64,000 nucleotides of DNA from Mycobacterium yunnanensis (GCF_025823185.1 NZ_JACKVK010000001.1:318846-382845); one strand, 5' to 3'; shown: positions 9,283-18,145, counted from the stretch's first letter. Numbers and translations: made by a program. The notes: generated by a model from the letters alone, not told the origin.

Positions 9283-10157
9283 CCTGCCTTGGCGATGACA
9301 TTCTCCGCGAACCACTCCAGATTGCGGATCTTGTCGTCGAGGGGTTCGGTGTCCGGGCCCATGATGTAGGGGATCCGGAACCCGACGATGACGTCGGTGA
9401 CGCCCTTGTCCTCCAACCGCTTCACGCCGTCGAGGGTGAACCCGTCGACGGAGATGACGTGGATTTCGAATTCGTCGGCCAGCCCGATCCGCTCCTCCTC
9501 GTCGCGGTACTTCTGCAACTTGGCCAGCAGCGGGTCGAGTTCCTCGGGGTCGCCGCCGCCGTGCATCCAGCCGTCGTTGCGTGCGGCCCGTCGGAGCGCG
9601 GCGTCGGCGTGCCCACCGATGAGGATGGGCACCGGCTTGGTGGGTGCGGGCGTCATCTTGAAAGCGGGGAAGTCGTAGAACTCGCCGTGGTATTCGAAGT
9701 AGTCGCCCGAGGTGAGGCCACGGATGACGTCGATGCACTCGTCCATTCGCTTGCCGCGCTTGCCGTATGGCACGCCCATGATCTCGTAGTCCTCGGGCCA
9801 CGGACTGGTGCCGACGCCGAGGCCCAGGCGGTTGTCGAACATCGCCGCCAACGAGCCGGCCTGCTTCGCCACCAGGGCAGGCGGCCGGATCGGCAGCTTC
9901 AGCACGAAGATGTTGAAGTGCAGCTTGGTGGTCACCGCCGAGAGCGCGCCGATGAGCGCGAAGGACTCCACGAAGGGTTTGCCGTCGAGGAACTCGCGGT
10001 TGCCGTCCTCGGTGTAGGGATACTTCGAGTCCGACACCTCGGGATAGGCGACGCTGTCCGGGATCGTCATCGCGTGGTACCCGGCCTCGTCGGCCGCCTT
10101 CGCCAACGGAATCAGGTACTTCGGATCGGTCATGGCTTCCGCATAGGTGAACCGCAT
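9279..10157 (-). CDS. LLM-class F420-dependent oxidoreductase (Rv0940c-like)
   Basis: A 292-residue luciferase-like TIM-barrel protein. Family hallmarks are AKAADEAGYHAMTIPDS at the start, the conserved NRLGLGVGTSPWPEDYEIMG loop, and PVPILIGGHADAALRRAARNDGW near the middle. Such mycobacterial proteins generally use coenzyme F420. Length and position near ligD fit M. tuberculosis Rv0940c. The start ATG at 10157 lies just behind a perfect KstR-type palindrome, which suggests induction during sterol or lipid catabolism. The exact substrate is unknown. Confidence 0.85.
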   Translation of the reverse strand: MRFTYAEAMTDPKYLIPLAKAADEAGYHAMTIPDSVAYPEVSDSKYPYTEDGNREFLDGKPFVESFALIGALSAVTTKLHFNIFVLKLPIRPPALVAKQAGSLAAMFDNRLGLGVGTSPWPEDYEIMGVPYGKRGKRMDECIDVIRGLTSGDYFEYHGEFYDFPAFKMTPAPTKPVPILIGGHADAALRRAARNDGWMHGGGDPEELDPLLAKLQKYRDEEERIGLADEFEIHVISVDGFTLDGVKRLEDKGVTDVIVGFRIPYIMGPDTEPLDDKIRNLEWFAENVIAKAG

Positions 10158-10167
10158 GAAGCGAATA

Positions 10168-10183
10168 CTAGAACACGTTCTAG
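10168..10183. promoter_or_regulatory. KstR-like box in front of the LLM oxidoreductase
   Basis: CTAGAACACGTTCTAG is a perfect palindrome with two 7-base arms and a 2-base centre. It matches the TnnAACnnGTTnnA consensus that I recall for KstR, the TetR-family repressor of cholesterol catabolism in mycobacteria. It lies 11 bases upstream of the LLM start codon. The diiron gene on the same strand ends 34 bases further upstream, so the box serves the LLM promoter. Confidence 0.75.
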
Positions 10184-10217
10184 TTGACGCGGGCCGAGTT
10201 GACCGAAGCCATGCAGC

Positions 10218-11438
10218 TCAGGCGAACGGCGGGGCGCCGACGCCGACGATCCCGTACGTGCCCTGCGCCGTGCGCTCGCTGATGCGGGCGGTCGCTACGC
10301 GGTCGCCGACGGACAGCGTGGCCCGTGGCTGCTTGAGCACGTCGCCGGGCAGCTCTCCGAAGATCGCACCCTGCCAATGATATTGGCCGTCGACGGGTTC
10401 GAGATGCCCCACGAGTCGGACGCCGACGGTGTGGTCGACGCCCCCGACGTGCAGGACGGCGGGTCCGTCATAGGAGTCGCGATCGTCGACGTCGACCTCG
10501 ACGTCGGAACGCGGGCGCCCCGACGAGGTGGCGGGGAGGAAGTGGGTGCGGGTCCACAGCCGGCGCGCGACCGGCCCCATCAGCCCGACGTCGGCGAGGA
10601 ATGCCGCCAGCGGGGCGAACCCGAGTGCCTGGACGTCGTGGTGGTGGGGGCTGGTGCGGGCGACACGGCGAGCCTCCTTGCCGTCGAGGCCCGCCCGTCG
10701 GTACTGGGCGGCGTTGGTGAACAGGTGCCGGAAGAACAACCCGCCGACGCCGTTGAGATTGGCCACCCACATTCGGCTGAGCCACGGCATCTCCGCGACG
10801 CGCTTGCGCGCACCGTCGCGGGCGAACTGGATGTGGCGGGCCTCTTCGGTCACGTGGATCTTCATGATGCGCTGGACCACCGGTTGCAAGTCGGGATCGT
10901 CCATCATGTTGCGCTGCAGCGAGTCGAAGATCTCCTCACCGACGAGAGCCGCGACCCAGAGCAGCGCCCCGCGGAACGTCAGCGGCAACGCGTTGATGAT
11001 CATGCGCTGGTAGCGCTTTGGCCGCATCGGCTTGCCGCCGACCTTCTCGATGGCCCGGCCGAACATCACCATGTGGCGGGTCTCGTCGCCCATTTCGGTC
11101 AGCGCGTAGTGGGTCGAGCGCGCCGTGGGGTCGGCGTGCATCAGGTCGCGCAGCAAGGCCTGGTTGAGGATGTTCTCGAACCAGATGCCCGCTGAGAGCG
11201 TGTTGACGAATTCCTGGCGGGACAATTCGATCTGCTGTTCGCGAGACATGCTGTCCCACAACGGAGTTCCATAGAGGGAGACCGACCGCGGGGGCAGGAA
11301 GAACTTGTCGGGGTCCAGCGGCGCGTCCCAGTCGACGTCGACGACCGGTTCGTAGTACTTCTTCACCGACCCGCGCAACAGGCGCTCGGAGAATTCCTCG
11401 CGACTCGGAGCACCGTTGGCCTTGACGGAGGCTGTCAT
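10218..11438 (-). CDS. AurF-like diiron oxygenase with C-terminal DUF4873-like domain
   Basis: A 406-residue protein. The first ~270 residues are an AurF-type (p-aminobenzoate N-oxygenase) helical diiron domain. Metal ligands are visible in the helices FENILNQAL, EMGDETRHM, GEEIFDSL and VTEEARHIQF, including two ExxH-type motifs. The last ~90 residues (GPAVLHVGGVDHTVGVRLVGHLEP...) form a small beta domain like DUF4873, often fused to mycobacterial monooxygenases. ATG 11438 was chosen because GAAGGGA lies at the right distance. The substrate is unknown. A function in N- or C-oxygenation is inferred from the family. Confidence 0.78.
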   Translation of the reverse strand: MTASVKANGAPSREEFSERLLRGSVKKYYEPVVDVDWDAPLDPDKFFLPPRSVSLYGTPLWDSMSREQQIELSRQEFVNTLSAGIWFENILNQALLRDLMHADPTARSTHYALTEMGDETRHMVMFGRAIEKVGGKPMRPKRYQRMIINALPLTFRGALLWVAALVGEEIFDSLQRNMMDDPDLQPVVQRIMKIHVTEEARHIQFARDGARKRVAEMPWLSRMWVANLNGVGGLFFRHLFTNAAQYRRAGLDGKEARRVARTSPHHHDVQALGFAPLAAFLADVGLMGPVARRLWTRTHFLPATSSGRPRSDVEVDVDDRDSYDGPAVLHVGGVDHTVGVRLVGHLEPVDGQYHWQGAIFGELPGDVLKQPRATLSVGDRVATARISERTAQGTYGIVGVGAPPFA

Positions 11439-11555
11439 CGTTGACGTCCCTTCAGCGAAATTCCGCGCCGATATGCTTCGAAACCTAATGACGAAGCTCA
11501 CGAGTTGTCAATACCTCCGGTACCGGATACTCGTGGTTCCGACCGGGATGGCGTG

Positions 11556-12302
11556 ATGCGGCGAATCCACGTCATCGGGATCGGGGCCGGCGACCCGGCG
11601 TATGTGACCGCCCAGGCCGTCGACGCACTCAACGACGTCGAGGTCTTCTTCGCCTCGGACAAGGGCGCGGTGAAGGACGATCTGGTGTCGCTGCGGCGCG
11701 AGATCTGCGAGCGCTTCATTCGCGAACCGGGTTACCGCTTCGTCGAATTGCCCGACCCGCCGCGATCCAAGGACGCCCCGGACGGCCCGGCCTACCGCCG
11801 GGTGGTCGCCGACTGGCACGCCGCCCGCGCCGATCTGTGGGCCAGCGCGATGCTCGACGAGTTGACCGACGACGGCGTCGGCGCGTTCCTGGCGTGGGGC
11901 GATCCGTCGTTGTACGACAGCACCTTGCGCATTCTCGACATGGTCGCCGATCGCGTCGCCTTCACCTACGACGTCATCCCCGGCATCACCGCCATCCAGG
12001 CGCTCACCGCCCGGCACCGCATACCGCTCAACGACGTCGGCGCCCCGGTGCTCGTCACCACCGGACGCCGGCTACGGGAGGACGGGCTCAGCGGTACGGC
12101 GGTGGTCATGCTCGACGGTGACCTGGCCTTCCTCCAGTGCCCGCCCACGACGCGGATCTGGTGGGGCGCCTATTTGGGCACGCCGAAGGAGATCCTGGTG
12201 GCGGGCACCGTCGCGGACGTCGGTGATCGCATCGCGCAGGTGCGTGCCGAGGCGCGGGAGCGCCACGGCTGGATCATGGACGTCTATCTGCTGCGGTCGT
12301 GA
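11556..12302 (+). CDS. cobF: precorrin-6A synthase (deacetylating)
   Basis: A 248-residue SAM-dependent tetrapyrrole methyltransferase of the aerobic cobalamin pathway. CobF methylates C-1 of precorrin-5 and releases the acetyl group. The N-terminal MRRIHVIGIGAGDPAYVT is the precorrin methylase signature, FLAWGDPSLYDST is the second SAM loop, and YDVIPGITAIQAL follows. ATG 11556 was chosen; GTG 11553 is immediately before it. No other cob gene is nearby, which is common for cobF in mycobacteria. Confidence 0.9.
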   Translation: MRRIHVIGIGAGDPAYVTAQAVDALNDVEVFFASDKGAVKDDLVSLRREICERFIREPGYRFVELPDPPRSKDAPDGPAYRRVVADWHAARADLWASAMLDELTDDGVGAFLAWGDPSLYDSTLRILDMVADRVAFTYDVIPGITAIQALTARHRIPLNDVGAPVLVTTGRRLREDGLSGTAVVMLDGDLAFLQCPPTTRIWWGAYLGTPKEILVAGTVADVGDRIAQVRAEARERHGWIMDVYLLRS

Positions 12303-12327
12303 CAGCCGGCCGTGGCAGGATCGGCGC

Positions 12328-12708
12328 GTGATTCGCTTCGTACTGCGCGCCGGGCTCACCGGTCTGGCGTTGTGGGTCGTCACCAAGCTCGTCTCGGGCG
12401 TCGAGTTCGTCGGCGGTGACTCGACGGTGCAGCGCGTCGGCATCATCTTCGTCGTGGCGGTGATCTTCGGACTCGTCAACGCAATCGTCAAACCCGTCGT
12501 CCAGCTGATCTCGTTGCCGCTCTACGTCCTCACCCTTGGTCTCTTCCACATCGTGGTCAACGCGGCGATGCTGATGCTGACCTCCCGAATCACCGAGAGC
12601 ACCACGCACTGGGGTCTTTACATCGACCACTTCTGGTGGACGGCCATCTGGGCGTCGATCGTGCTGTCGGTCGTCAGTTGGGTGCTCTCACTGGTCATTC
12701 CGGACTGA
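12328..12708 (+). CDS. phage-holin-family IV (DUF350/PF04020-like) small membrane protein
   Basis: A 126-residue integral membrane protein with four hydrophobic segments: LRAGLTGLALWVVTKLV, IIFVVAVIFGLVNAIVKPVV, LPLYVLTLGLFHIVVNAAML, and AIWASIVLSVVSWVLSLVI. The LVNAIVKPVVQLISLPLYVLTLGLF core is the signature of the mycobacterial four-helix holin superfamily IV proteins. Despite the name these are chromosomal and not linked to a phage here. The GTG at 12328 lies 25 bases after cobF. The function is unknown. Confidence 0.82.
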   Translation: MIRFVLRAGLTGLALWVVTKLVSGVEFVGGDSTVQRVGIIFVVAVIFGLVNAIVKPVVQLISLPLYVLTLGLFHIVVNAAMLMLTSRITESTTHWGLYIDHFWWTAIWASIVLSVVSWVLSLVIPD

Positions 12709-12755
12709 CGTTCGCCACCCGTCACCGGACAAGATCACGGCGTACGCTCGGCTCG

Positions 12756-13340
12756 GTGGCTCCCGAGATCAACCGGCGCACCTTCGTGGGTGCCTCCATC
12801 ACACTCGGCGGTGCCGCTGCGGCTGCCACGGCGCTGAGTGGCTGTGGCACCGACGACACCCCGCCCGCCGGGCAACAGACCATGACGGTGTCGCTGCGCG
12901 TCAACGGCGAGGACAAGGCCGTCGACGTCGACGCGCGAACCTCGTTGCTCGACATGCTGAGGGAACGAGTCGGACTCACCGGCACCAAGAAGGGGTGCGA
13001 CCAAGGCGCCTGCGGTGCGTGCACCGTGTTGCTCGACGGCAAGAGGGTCAACTCGTGCCTCACGCTGGCCGTGATGCACGACGGCGCCGACGTGCAGACC
13101 ATCGAAGGCGTCGCACACGACGGGCGCCTGCACCCGCTTCAGCAGGCCTTCGTCGACTGTGACGCGTTCCAGTGCGGCTACTGCACCTCCGGCCAGATCA
13201 TGTCCGGCCTTGGCTGCATCGACGAGGGGCACACCGGTTCCGACGCCGAGATCCGGGAGTGGATGAGCGGCAACATATGTCGATGCGGGGCGTACACCAA
13301 CATCGTCACCGCCGTCGCGACCGCCGCCAAGAACACCTGA
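12756..13340 (+). CDS. Tat-exported (2Fe-2S) subunit of a molybdenum hydroxylase (PaoA-like)
   Basis: A 194-residue small subunit of the xanthine dehydrogenase/aldehyde oxidoreductase family. Two [2Fe-2S] clusters are visible: GCDQGACGACTVLLDG with a further Cys in NSCLTL, then FQCGYCTSGQIM paired with NICRCGAY. Unlike cytosolic members it begins with a twin-arginine signal (INRRTFVGAS), a hydrophobic stretch, and a lipobox-like ALSGC near residue 30. It probably acts at the outside of the membrane, as PaoA of E. coli acts in the periplasm. GTG 12756 gives the intact signal. It is followed after five bases by the FAD subunit. Confidence 0.88.
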   Translation: MAPEINRRTFVGASITLGGAAAAATALSGCGTDDTPPAGQQTMTVSLRVNGEDKAVDVDARTSLLDMLRERVGLTGTKKGCDQGACGACTVLLDGKRVNSCLTLAVMHDGADVQTIEGVAHDGRLHPLQQAFVDCDAFQCGYCTSGQIMSGLGCIDEGHTGSDAEIREWMSGNICRCGAYTNIVTAVATAAKNT

Positions 13341-13345
13341 CACCG

Positions 13346-14323
13346 GTGTTCCCCTTCACCTTCACCAAGGCCGTCGACGAGTCCTCGGCGCTGGCGGCCG
13401 GCCGCTCGGGCGCGCGATACATCGCCGGCGGGACCACCCTCGTCGACCTCATGAGGGTCACCGTCGAGCGACCCGGGGCGGTCGTCGACGTCAACGCGCT
13501 GCCCTATCGCAACGTCGACCTCGACGATCGCACCCTGCGCGTGGGCTCGCTGGTGCGGATGGCCGACCTGGCCGCCGACGACCGGGTGCGCCGCCAATTC
13601 CCGGTGATCGCCGAGGCCCTGGAGCTCAGCGCGTCGGCGCAACTGCGCAACATGGCCTCCATCGGCGGCAACCTGATGCAACGCCCGCGGTGCCTCTACT
13701 TCCGCGACGTGACGGCCAACTGCAACCGACGCACGCCAGGGGCGGGCTGCGCGGCGATCGCCGGGGTCAACCGCAACCACGCCATCCTGGGCACCAGCGA
13801 CCAGTGCGTGGCCACCCACCCGTCGGACCTCGCGGTCGCGCTGGCTGCCCTCGACGCGGTCGTCGTGACCCGCGACGCGAGCGGGGACCGACGCATCGCC
13901 GTCGCCGACTTCTTCCGGCAACCAGGCAACACGCCGGATCGGGAACACGACCTACGGCCAGGCGAGCTCATCGTGGCGGTCGAGGTGCCCACCGGACCCG
14001 CGACCAGCCGCTCGGGATATCTCAAGGTTCGCGACCGGCAGTCCTACGAGTTCGCCGTCACCTCGGCGGCCGTCGCGCTCGACGTCGCGGGCGGCACCGT
14101 GCGGGCCGCGAAGGTCGCCGTGGGAGGCGTGGCCACCGTGCCGTGGCGGCTCCCGGCGGTCGAGCAGGCACTGGTCGGTCGACCGGTGTCGCCCGGTCTC
14201 TGGCGGGACGCCGCCGCCCGTGCCGCCGACGGTGCGAAACCCTTGTCGGACAACGGTTTCAAGGTGGATCTGGTGAAACGGGTGGTCGAACGTCAGCTCG
14301 CCACCGTGGCAGGCCTGCCGTGA
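13346..14323 (+). CDS. FAD-binding subunit of a molybdenum hydroxylase (PaoB-like)
   Basis: A 325-residue CO-dehydrogenase-type flavoprotein subunit. FAD-binding segments are RYIAGGTTLVDLM and ASIGGNLMQRPRC, followed by an insert with four cysteines (RCLYFRD, TANCNRR, GAGCAAI, SDQCVA). In PaoB and related subunits such an insert binds a [4Fe-4S] cluster, so this protein probably does too. GTG 13346 follows the Fe-S subunit stop after five bases, and its own stop overlaps the next start. It has no signal peptide and would be exported bound to the Tat-bearing subunit. Confidence 0.87.
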   Translation: MFPFTFTKAVDESSALAAGRSGARYIAGGTTLVDLMRVTVERPGAVVDVNALPYRNVDLDDRTLRVGSLVRMADLAADDRVRRQFPVIAEALELSASAQLRNMASIGGNLMQRPRCLYFRDVTANCNRRTPGAGCAAIAGVNRNHAILGTSDQCVATHPSDLAVALAALDAVVVTRDASGDRRIAVADFFRQPGNTPDREHDLRPGELIVAVEVPTGPATSRSGYLKVRDRQSYEFAVTSAAVALDVAGGTVRAAKVAVGGVATVPWRLPAVEQALVGRPVSPGLWRDAAARAADGAKPLSDNGFKVDLVKRVVERQLATVAGLP

Positions 14324-16488
14324 CGTACCCCCAGCGCATGCCAGAAGCCGTCGTCGGCGCGCCACTGACGCGGGTGGACGGACCTCTCAAGGTGACGGGA
14401 GCGGCGCACTACGCCGCCGACAACCCGGTCCCGGACTTCCTGCACGCCGTCCTGGTCTGCAGCACCGTCTCGGCGGGTGCGGTGCAGGGGATCGACGCGG
14501 GGGAGGCCTCGCGATCACCCGGCGTCACGCGCGTCCTGGTCGACTTCGGTGCCGTTGCGCTGCCCTACGACATCCGGCGGGTCGCCTTCTTCGGCCAGCC
14601 CGTCGCCGTCGTCGTCGCCGAGAGTCTCGAGGCCGCCACGCACGCGGCCGCCCTCGTCACGGTCCGGTACTCGCCAAGTGCGTCGAACACCGACATCGAT
14701 GCGCCGCAGGCGATTCCGGAGCCTGGGGAGAGACAGGCCGACTACGTCCGCGGTGAGCCGGAGTCCGCGCTGCGTGCCAGCGCCGTCGTGACCGACCGGC
14801 AATACGCCATCGCCCGCAACAACCACAATCCGATGGAGTTGCCTGCCACGGTCGCCAAGTGGGACGGCGACAGGTTGACGGTGTGGGACAAGGTGCAGTC
14901 CATCGTCGGCGCCCAAGAGGCCCACGCCAAGGCGCATGGCGTGCCCGTCGACCACGTACGCGTCATCTCGCCGTTCGTCGGCGGTGCGTTCGGCAGCGCC
15001 GGCCAGACGTGGCCGCATCAACTCCTGGCCTCGTTTGCCGCCCGCCAGGTCGGCAGACCCGTCAAGCTCGTCCTGACCCGGCAGCAGACCTACGCCGGCA
15101 TCGGCTACCGGCCGACCAGCAGGCAGCGGATGGCGATCGGCGCGGACCGGTCCGGTCGCATCGGTGCCATCGTCCACGAGGGTCGCACGGAGACGGCGCG
15201 CTACGCCTCCTACGAAGACGGCCTGACGGCATCGCCGAAGTTCATGTACACCAGCCCGAACATGCGCTCCACCTATCGGGTGGTGCCCATGGACGTCAAC
15301 CAGCCGACCTACATGCGCGGGCCGGGGGCGGTGACCGGGACGTTCGCGCTGGAGTCGGCGATCGACGACCTCGCGAACACCCTCGCCGTCGACCCCGTCG
15401 AACTGCGGATGCGCAACGAACCCGACCGCGACCAGACCGACGGTCTGCCGTTCTCCACCCGTCGGCTGACCGAGTGCCTGCAGCGGGGCGCGGGCGAATT
15501 CGGTTGGGCGCGGCGCAATCTTGTGCCGCGCGCGGTTCGCGAGGGTTCCGAGCTCATCGGCATGGGCGTGGCCGCGGCGGGATACCACACGAGCCGCAGC
15601 GAGTCCGACGCGCTGGCGCGAATCAACGCCGACGGCACCGCCGACGTGCAGACCGCCACCAGCGACATGGGGCCTGGCACGTACACCTCGATGTCGCAGG
15701 TGGCCGCCGACGCGTTGGGTCTGCCGATCGCACGTGTCCGCTTCGCGCTCGGCGACAGCACCTATCCCGCAGCGCCGTCGCATTCGGGTTCGCGGACGAT
15801 GGCCAGCGTCGGGTCGGCGGTGTTCACCGTGGCCAACACGCTGCGGGACAAGGTGATCCGGCTCGCCGTGGTGGATCCCGGGTCACCGCTGAACGGGGTG
15901 CGTCCCGAGGACGTCACGGTCGTCGACGGGCGCATGTTCGTCGCCAAGGACCCGTCGCGCGGCGAGGGTTACCGGGATCTCCTGGCCCGGCGTGGCTGGC
16001 CCAGCGTGGACAGCCGCGGCACCTGGACACCCGACACCGCCGACGAACGCTTCTCGATGTACGCCTACGGCGCGGTGTTCGCCGAAGTGGCCGTGGACGA
16101 TTCGCTGGGCACCGTCCGCATCCGCCGGGTCAACGCCTGGTACGACGCCGGTCGAGTGGTCAACCCCAGGCTGGCGCACAGCCAAGCCATCGGCGGCATG
16201 GTCGGCGGCATCGGCATGGCCCTGCTGGAGGCCACCGAACTCGACCACCGCGACGGACGCGTCGTCAACGCCAACATGTCGGACTACCTGGTGCCGGTGA
16301 ACGCCGACGTGCCCGCGCTGGACGCCACGTTTCTGGCGGCGCGGGACGACGTCGCCAATCCCATCGGCGTCAAGGGCCTCGGCGAGGTCGTCATCGTGGG
16401 GGTACCGGCGGCCATCGCCAACGCCGTCTTCAACGCCACCGGCAAGCGGGTCACGGACCTGCCCATCCGGTTGGAGAATCTGCTCTAG
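14320..16488 (+). CDS. molybdopterin-binding catalytic subunit of a molybdenum hydroxylase (PaoC-like)
   Basis: A 722-residue large subunit. It starts with the Ald_Xan_dh domain (VDGPLKVTGAAHYAADN) and continues with the Mo-cofactor domain. Conserved pieces include FVGGAFGSAG, YMRGPGAVTGTFALES and GSRTMASVGSAVF. The catalytic glutamate lies near the end in GVKGLGEVV. The GTG at 14320 overlaps the FAD-subunit stop as GTGA. Together the three genes encode a PaoABC-type aldehyde or N-heterocycle oxidoreductase. No XdhC/PaoD-type maturation factor is adjacent, so it must be supplied from elsewhere. Confidence 0.9.
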   Translation: MTYPQRMPEAVVGAPLTRVDGPLKVTGAAHYAADNPVPDFLHAVLVCSTVSAGAVQGIDAGEASRSPGVTRVLVDFGAVALPYDIRRVAFFGQPVAVVVAESLEAATHAAALVTVRYSPSASNTDIDAPQAIPEPGERQADYVRGEPESALRASAVVTDRQYAIARNNHNPMELPATVAKWDGDRLTVWDKVQSIVGAQEAHAKAHGVPVDHVRVISPFVGGAFGSAGQTWPHQLLASFAARQVGRPVKLVLTRQQTYAGIGYRPTSRQRMAIGADRSGRIGAIVHEGRTETARYASYEDGLTASPKFMYTSPNMRSTYRVVPMDVNQPTYMRGPGAVTGTFALESAIDDLANTLAVDPVELRMRNEPDRDQTDGLPFSTRRLTECLQRGAGEFGWARRNLVPRAVREGSELIGMGVAAAGYHTSRSESDALARINADGTADVQTATSDMGPGTYTSMSQVAADALGLPIARVRFALGDSTYPAAPSHSGSRTMASVGSAVFTVANTLRDKVIRLAVVDPGSPLNGVRPEDVTVVDGRMFVAKDPSRGEGYRDLLARRGWPSVDSRGTWTPDTADERFSMYAYGAVFAEVAVDDSLGTVRIRRVNAWYDAGRVVNPRLAHSQAIGGMVGGIGMALLEATELDHRDGRVVNANMSDYLVPVNADVPALDATFLAARDDVANPIGVKGLGEVVIVGVPAAIANAVFNATGKRVTDLPIRLENLL

Positions 16489-16497
16489 CCTGGAAAC

Positions 16498-17364
16498 GTG
16501 CCCGAACTACCCGAGGTAGAAGCCCTCGCCGACCACCTGCGCCGCCACGCGGTGGGCCTGACGGTGGGACGCGTCGACGTCGCGGCCCTCTCGGCGCTCA
16601 AGACCTTCGACCCGCCGCCGACCGCGCTGCATGGACTGACGGTCACCGGCGCCAATCGGTGGGGCAAGTACCTCGGTCTGCAGGCCGGCGACCTCCACTT
16701 GATCACCCACCTGTCGCGGGCGGGCTGGCTGCGCTGGTCGGACAAGCTCTCCGGAGTTCCGCTGCGACCCGGCGGCAAGAGCCCCATCGCGCTGCGCGTG
16801 CACCTGGGCACCCCGGGGGAGGGAGCGGGCTTCGACCTGACCGAGGCAGGCACCCAGAAGCGCCTCGCCGTGTGGCTCGTCGACGACCCGATGAAGGTGC
16901 CGCAGATCGCGAGTCTTGGGCCCGACGCGCTGTCGCTGACCCTCGACGGCCTGACCGGCATCCTCAAGGGCACCAGCGGCCGCATCAAGACCGTCATCAC
17001 CGATCAGCGGACCATCGCCGGCATCGGCAACGCCTACAGCGACGAGATCCTGCACGTCGCCAAGATCTCCCCGTTCGCCACCTCGAGCAGGCTTAGCGAG
17101 CCCCAGCTCGGGCACCTCTACGACGCAATGATCTCGGTGCTGCAGGACGCCGTGACCCGATCGGTGGGCCAAGGTGCGGCGACGCTGAAGGGCGAGAAGC
17201 GCTCTGGGCTGCGGGTGCACGCGCGGACCGGTATGCCGTGCCCCATTTGCGGGGACACCGTGCGCGAGGTGTCGTTCACCGACAAGTCGTTCCAGTATTG
17301 CCCGACGTGTCAGACCGGCGGCAAGATCCTGGCCGACCGGCGCATGTCCAAGTTGCTGAAGTAG
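16498..17364 (+). CDS. Fpg/Nei-family DNA glycosylase (Rv0944-like)
   Basis: A 288-residue bifunctional base-excision repair glycosylase/AP lyase. The mature N-terminus PELPEVEALAD places the catalytic proline and glutamate at positions 2 and 3, as in Fpg. NRWGKYLGL supplies the conserved lysine loop, GIGNAYSDEIL is the H2TH region, and CPICG...YCPTC is the zinc finger. The initiation codon is GTG. It lies nine bases after the molybdenum hydroxylase operon. Position fits M. tuberculosis Rv0944, which I recall as much shorter; this copy looks full length. Whether it prefers 8-oxoguanine or oxidised pyrimidines cannot be told. Confidence 0.88.
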   Translation: MPELPEVEALADHLRRHAVGLTVGRVDVAALSALKTFDPPPTALHGLTVTGANRWGKYLGLQAGDLHLITHLSRAGWLRWSDKLSGVPLRPGGKSPIALRVHLGTPGEGAGFDLTEAGTQKRLAVWLVDDPMKVPQIASLGPDALSLTLDGLTGILKGTSGRIKTVITDQRTIAGIGNAYSDEILHVAKISPFATSSRLSEPQLGHLYDAMISVLQDAVTRSVGQGAATLKGEKRSGLRVHARTGMPCPICGDTVREVSFTDKSFQYCPTCQTGGKILADRRMSKLLK

Positions 17365-17395
17365 GACCGGCAGGCCGGTTGACTAGGCTGCCCGG

Positions 17396-18145
17396 ATGAC
17401 TCGCCAGAAGATCCTCATCACCGGTGCCAGTTCGGGCCTGGGGGCGGGAATGGCCCGCCAGTTCGCCGCGAAGGGCCGCGATCTCGCGCTGTGTGCGCGT
17501 CGCACGGACAACCTCGAGGAGCTGAAGGCCGAACTGACCGCCCGGCATCCCGGCATCACCGTTGCCGTCGCCGCCCTCGACGTCGACGACCACGACGCCG
17601 TGCCCAAGGTGTTCGCCGAACTGGGCGACGCGCTGGGTGGACTCGACTGCGTCGTCGTCAACGCGGGCATCGGCAAGGGACACCCGCTCGGACGCGGCAA
17701 GCTGTGGGCCAACAAGGCCACCATCGAGACGAATCTCGTTGCGGCACTGGTGCAAATCGAGACGGCGCTGGAGATGTTCATCGACGCAGGCGGGGGACAC
17801 CTGGTGCTGGTGTCCTCGGTGCTCGGCAACAAGGGCGTGCCGGGCGTCAAGGCGGCCTACGCCGCCAGCAAGGCCGGGGTGAGCTCCCTTGGCGAGTCCC
17901 TGCGCGCGGAATACCCGTCGGGTCCGATCAAGGTCACCGTGCTCGAGCCCGGCTACATCGAGTCGGAGATGACGGCCAAGTCGAAGACCACGACGCTGAT
18001 GGTCGACAACGAGACCGGGGTCAAGGCCATGGTCGACGCCATCGAAAAGGAGAAGGGACGCGCCGTCGTCCCCGGCTGGCCGTGGTGGCCGCTGGTCGAG
18101 GTCATGAAGGTGTTGCCGCCGAGGCTGACCAAGTACTTCGCCTGA
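17396..18145 (+). CDS. short-chain dehydrogenase/reductase (Rv0945-like)
   Basis: A 249-residue classical SDR. The cofactor site TGASSGLGAGMA, the VVVNAGIG motif, the catalytic Ser in LVLVSSVLG and the YAASKAG Tyr-Lys pair are all present. The C-terminal part PGWPWWPLVEVMKVLPPRLTKYF is hydrophobic and may touch the membrane. Position between the Fpg gene and pgi fits M. tuberculosis Rv0945. Its last 44 bases overlap the 3' end of the convergent sigma factor gene. The substrate is unknown. Confidence 0.86.
   Translation: MTRQKILITGASSGLGAGMARQFAAKGRDLALCARRTDNLEELKAELTARHPGITVAVAALDVDDHDAVPKVFAELGDALGGLDCVVVNAGIGKGHPLGRGKLWANKATIETNLVAALVQIETALEMFIDAGGGHLVLVSSVLGNKGVPGVKAAYAASKAGVSSLGESLRAEYPSGPIKVTVLEPGYIESEMTAKSKTTTLMVDNETGVKAMVDAIEKEKGRAVVPGWPWWPLVEVMKVLPPRLTKYFA

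Noticed and set aside
12328-12708. Holin-like protein as a prophage remnant
   Set aside because: No lysin, capsid, integrase or att-like repeats nearby; the family is widespread as single chromosomal genes in mycobacteria.
14515-15783. 422-codon minus-strand frame across the molybdenum hydroxylase large subunit
   Set aside because: Shadow of a clear catalytic subunit with an intact active-site glutamate.
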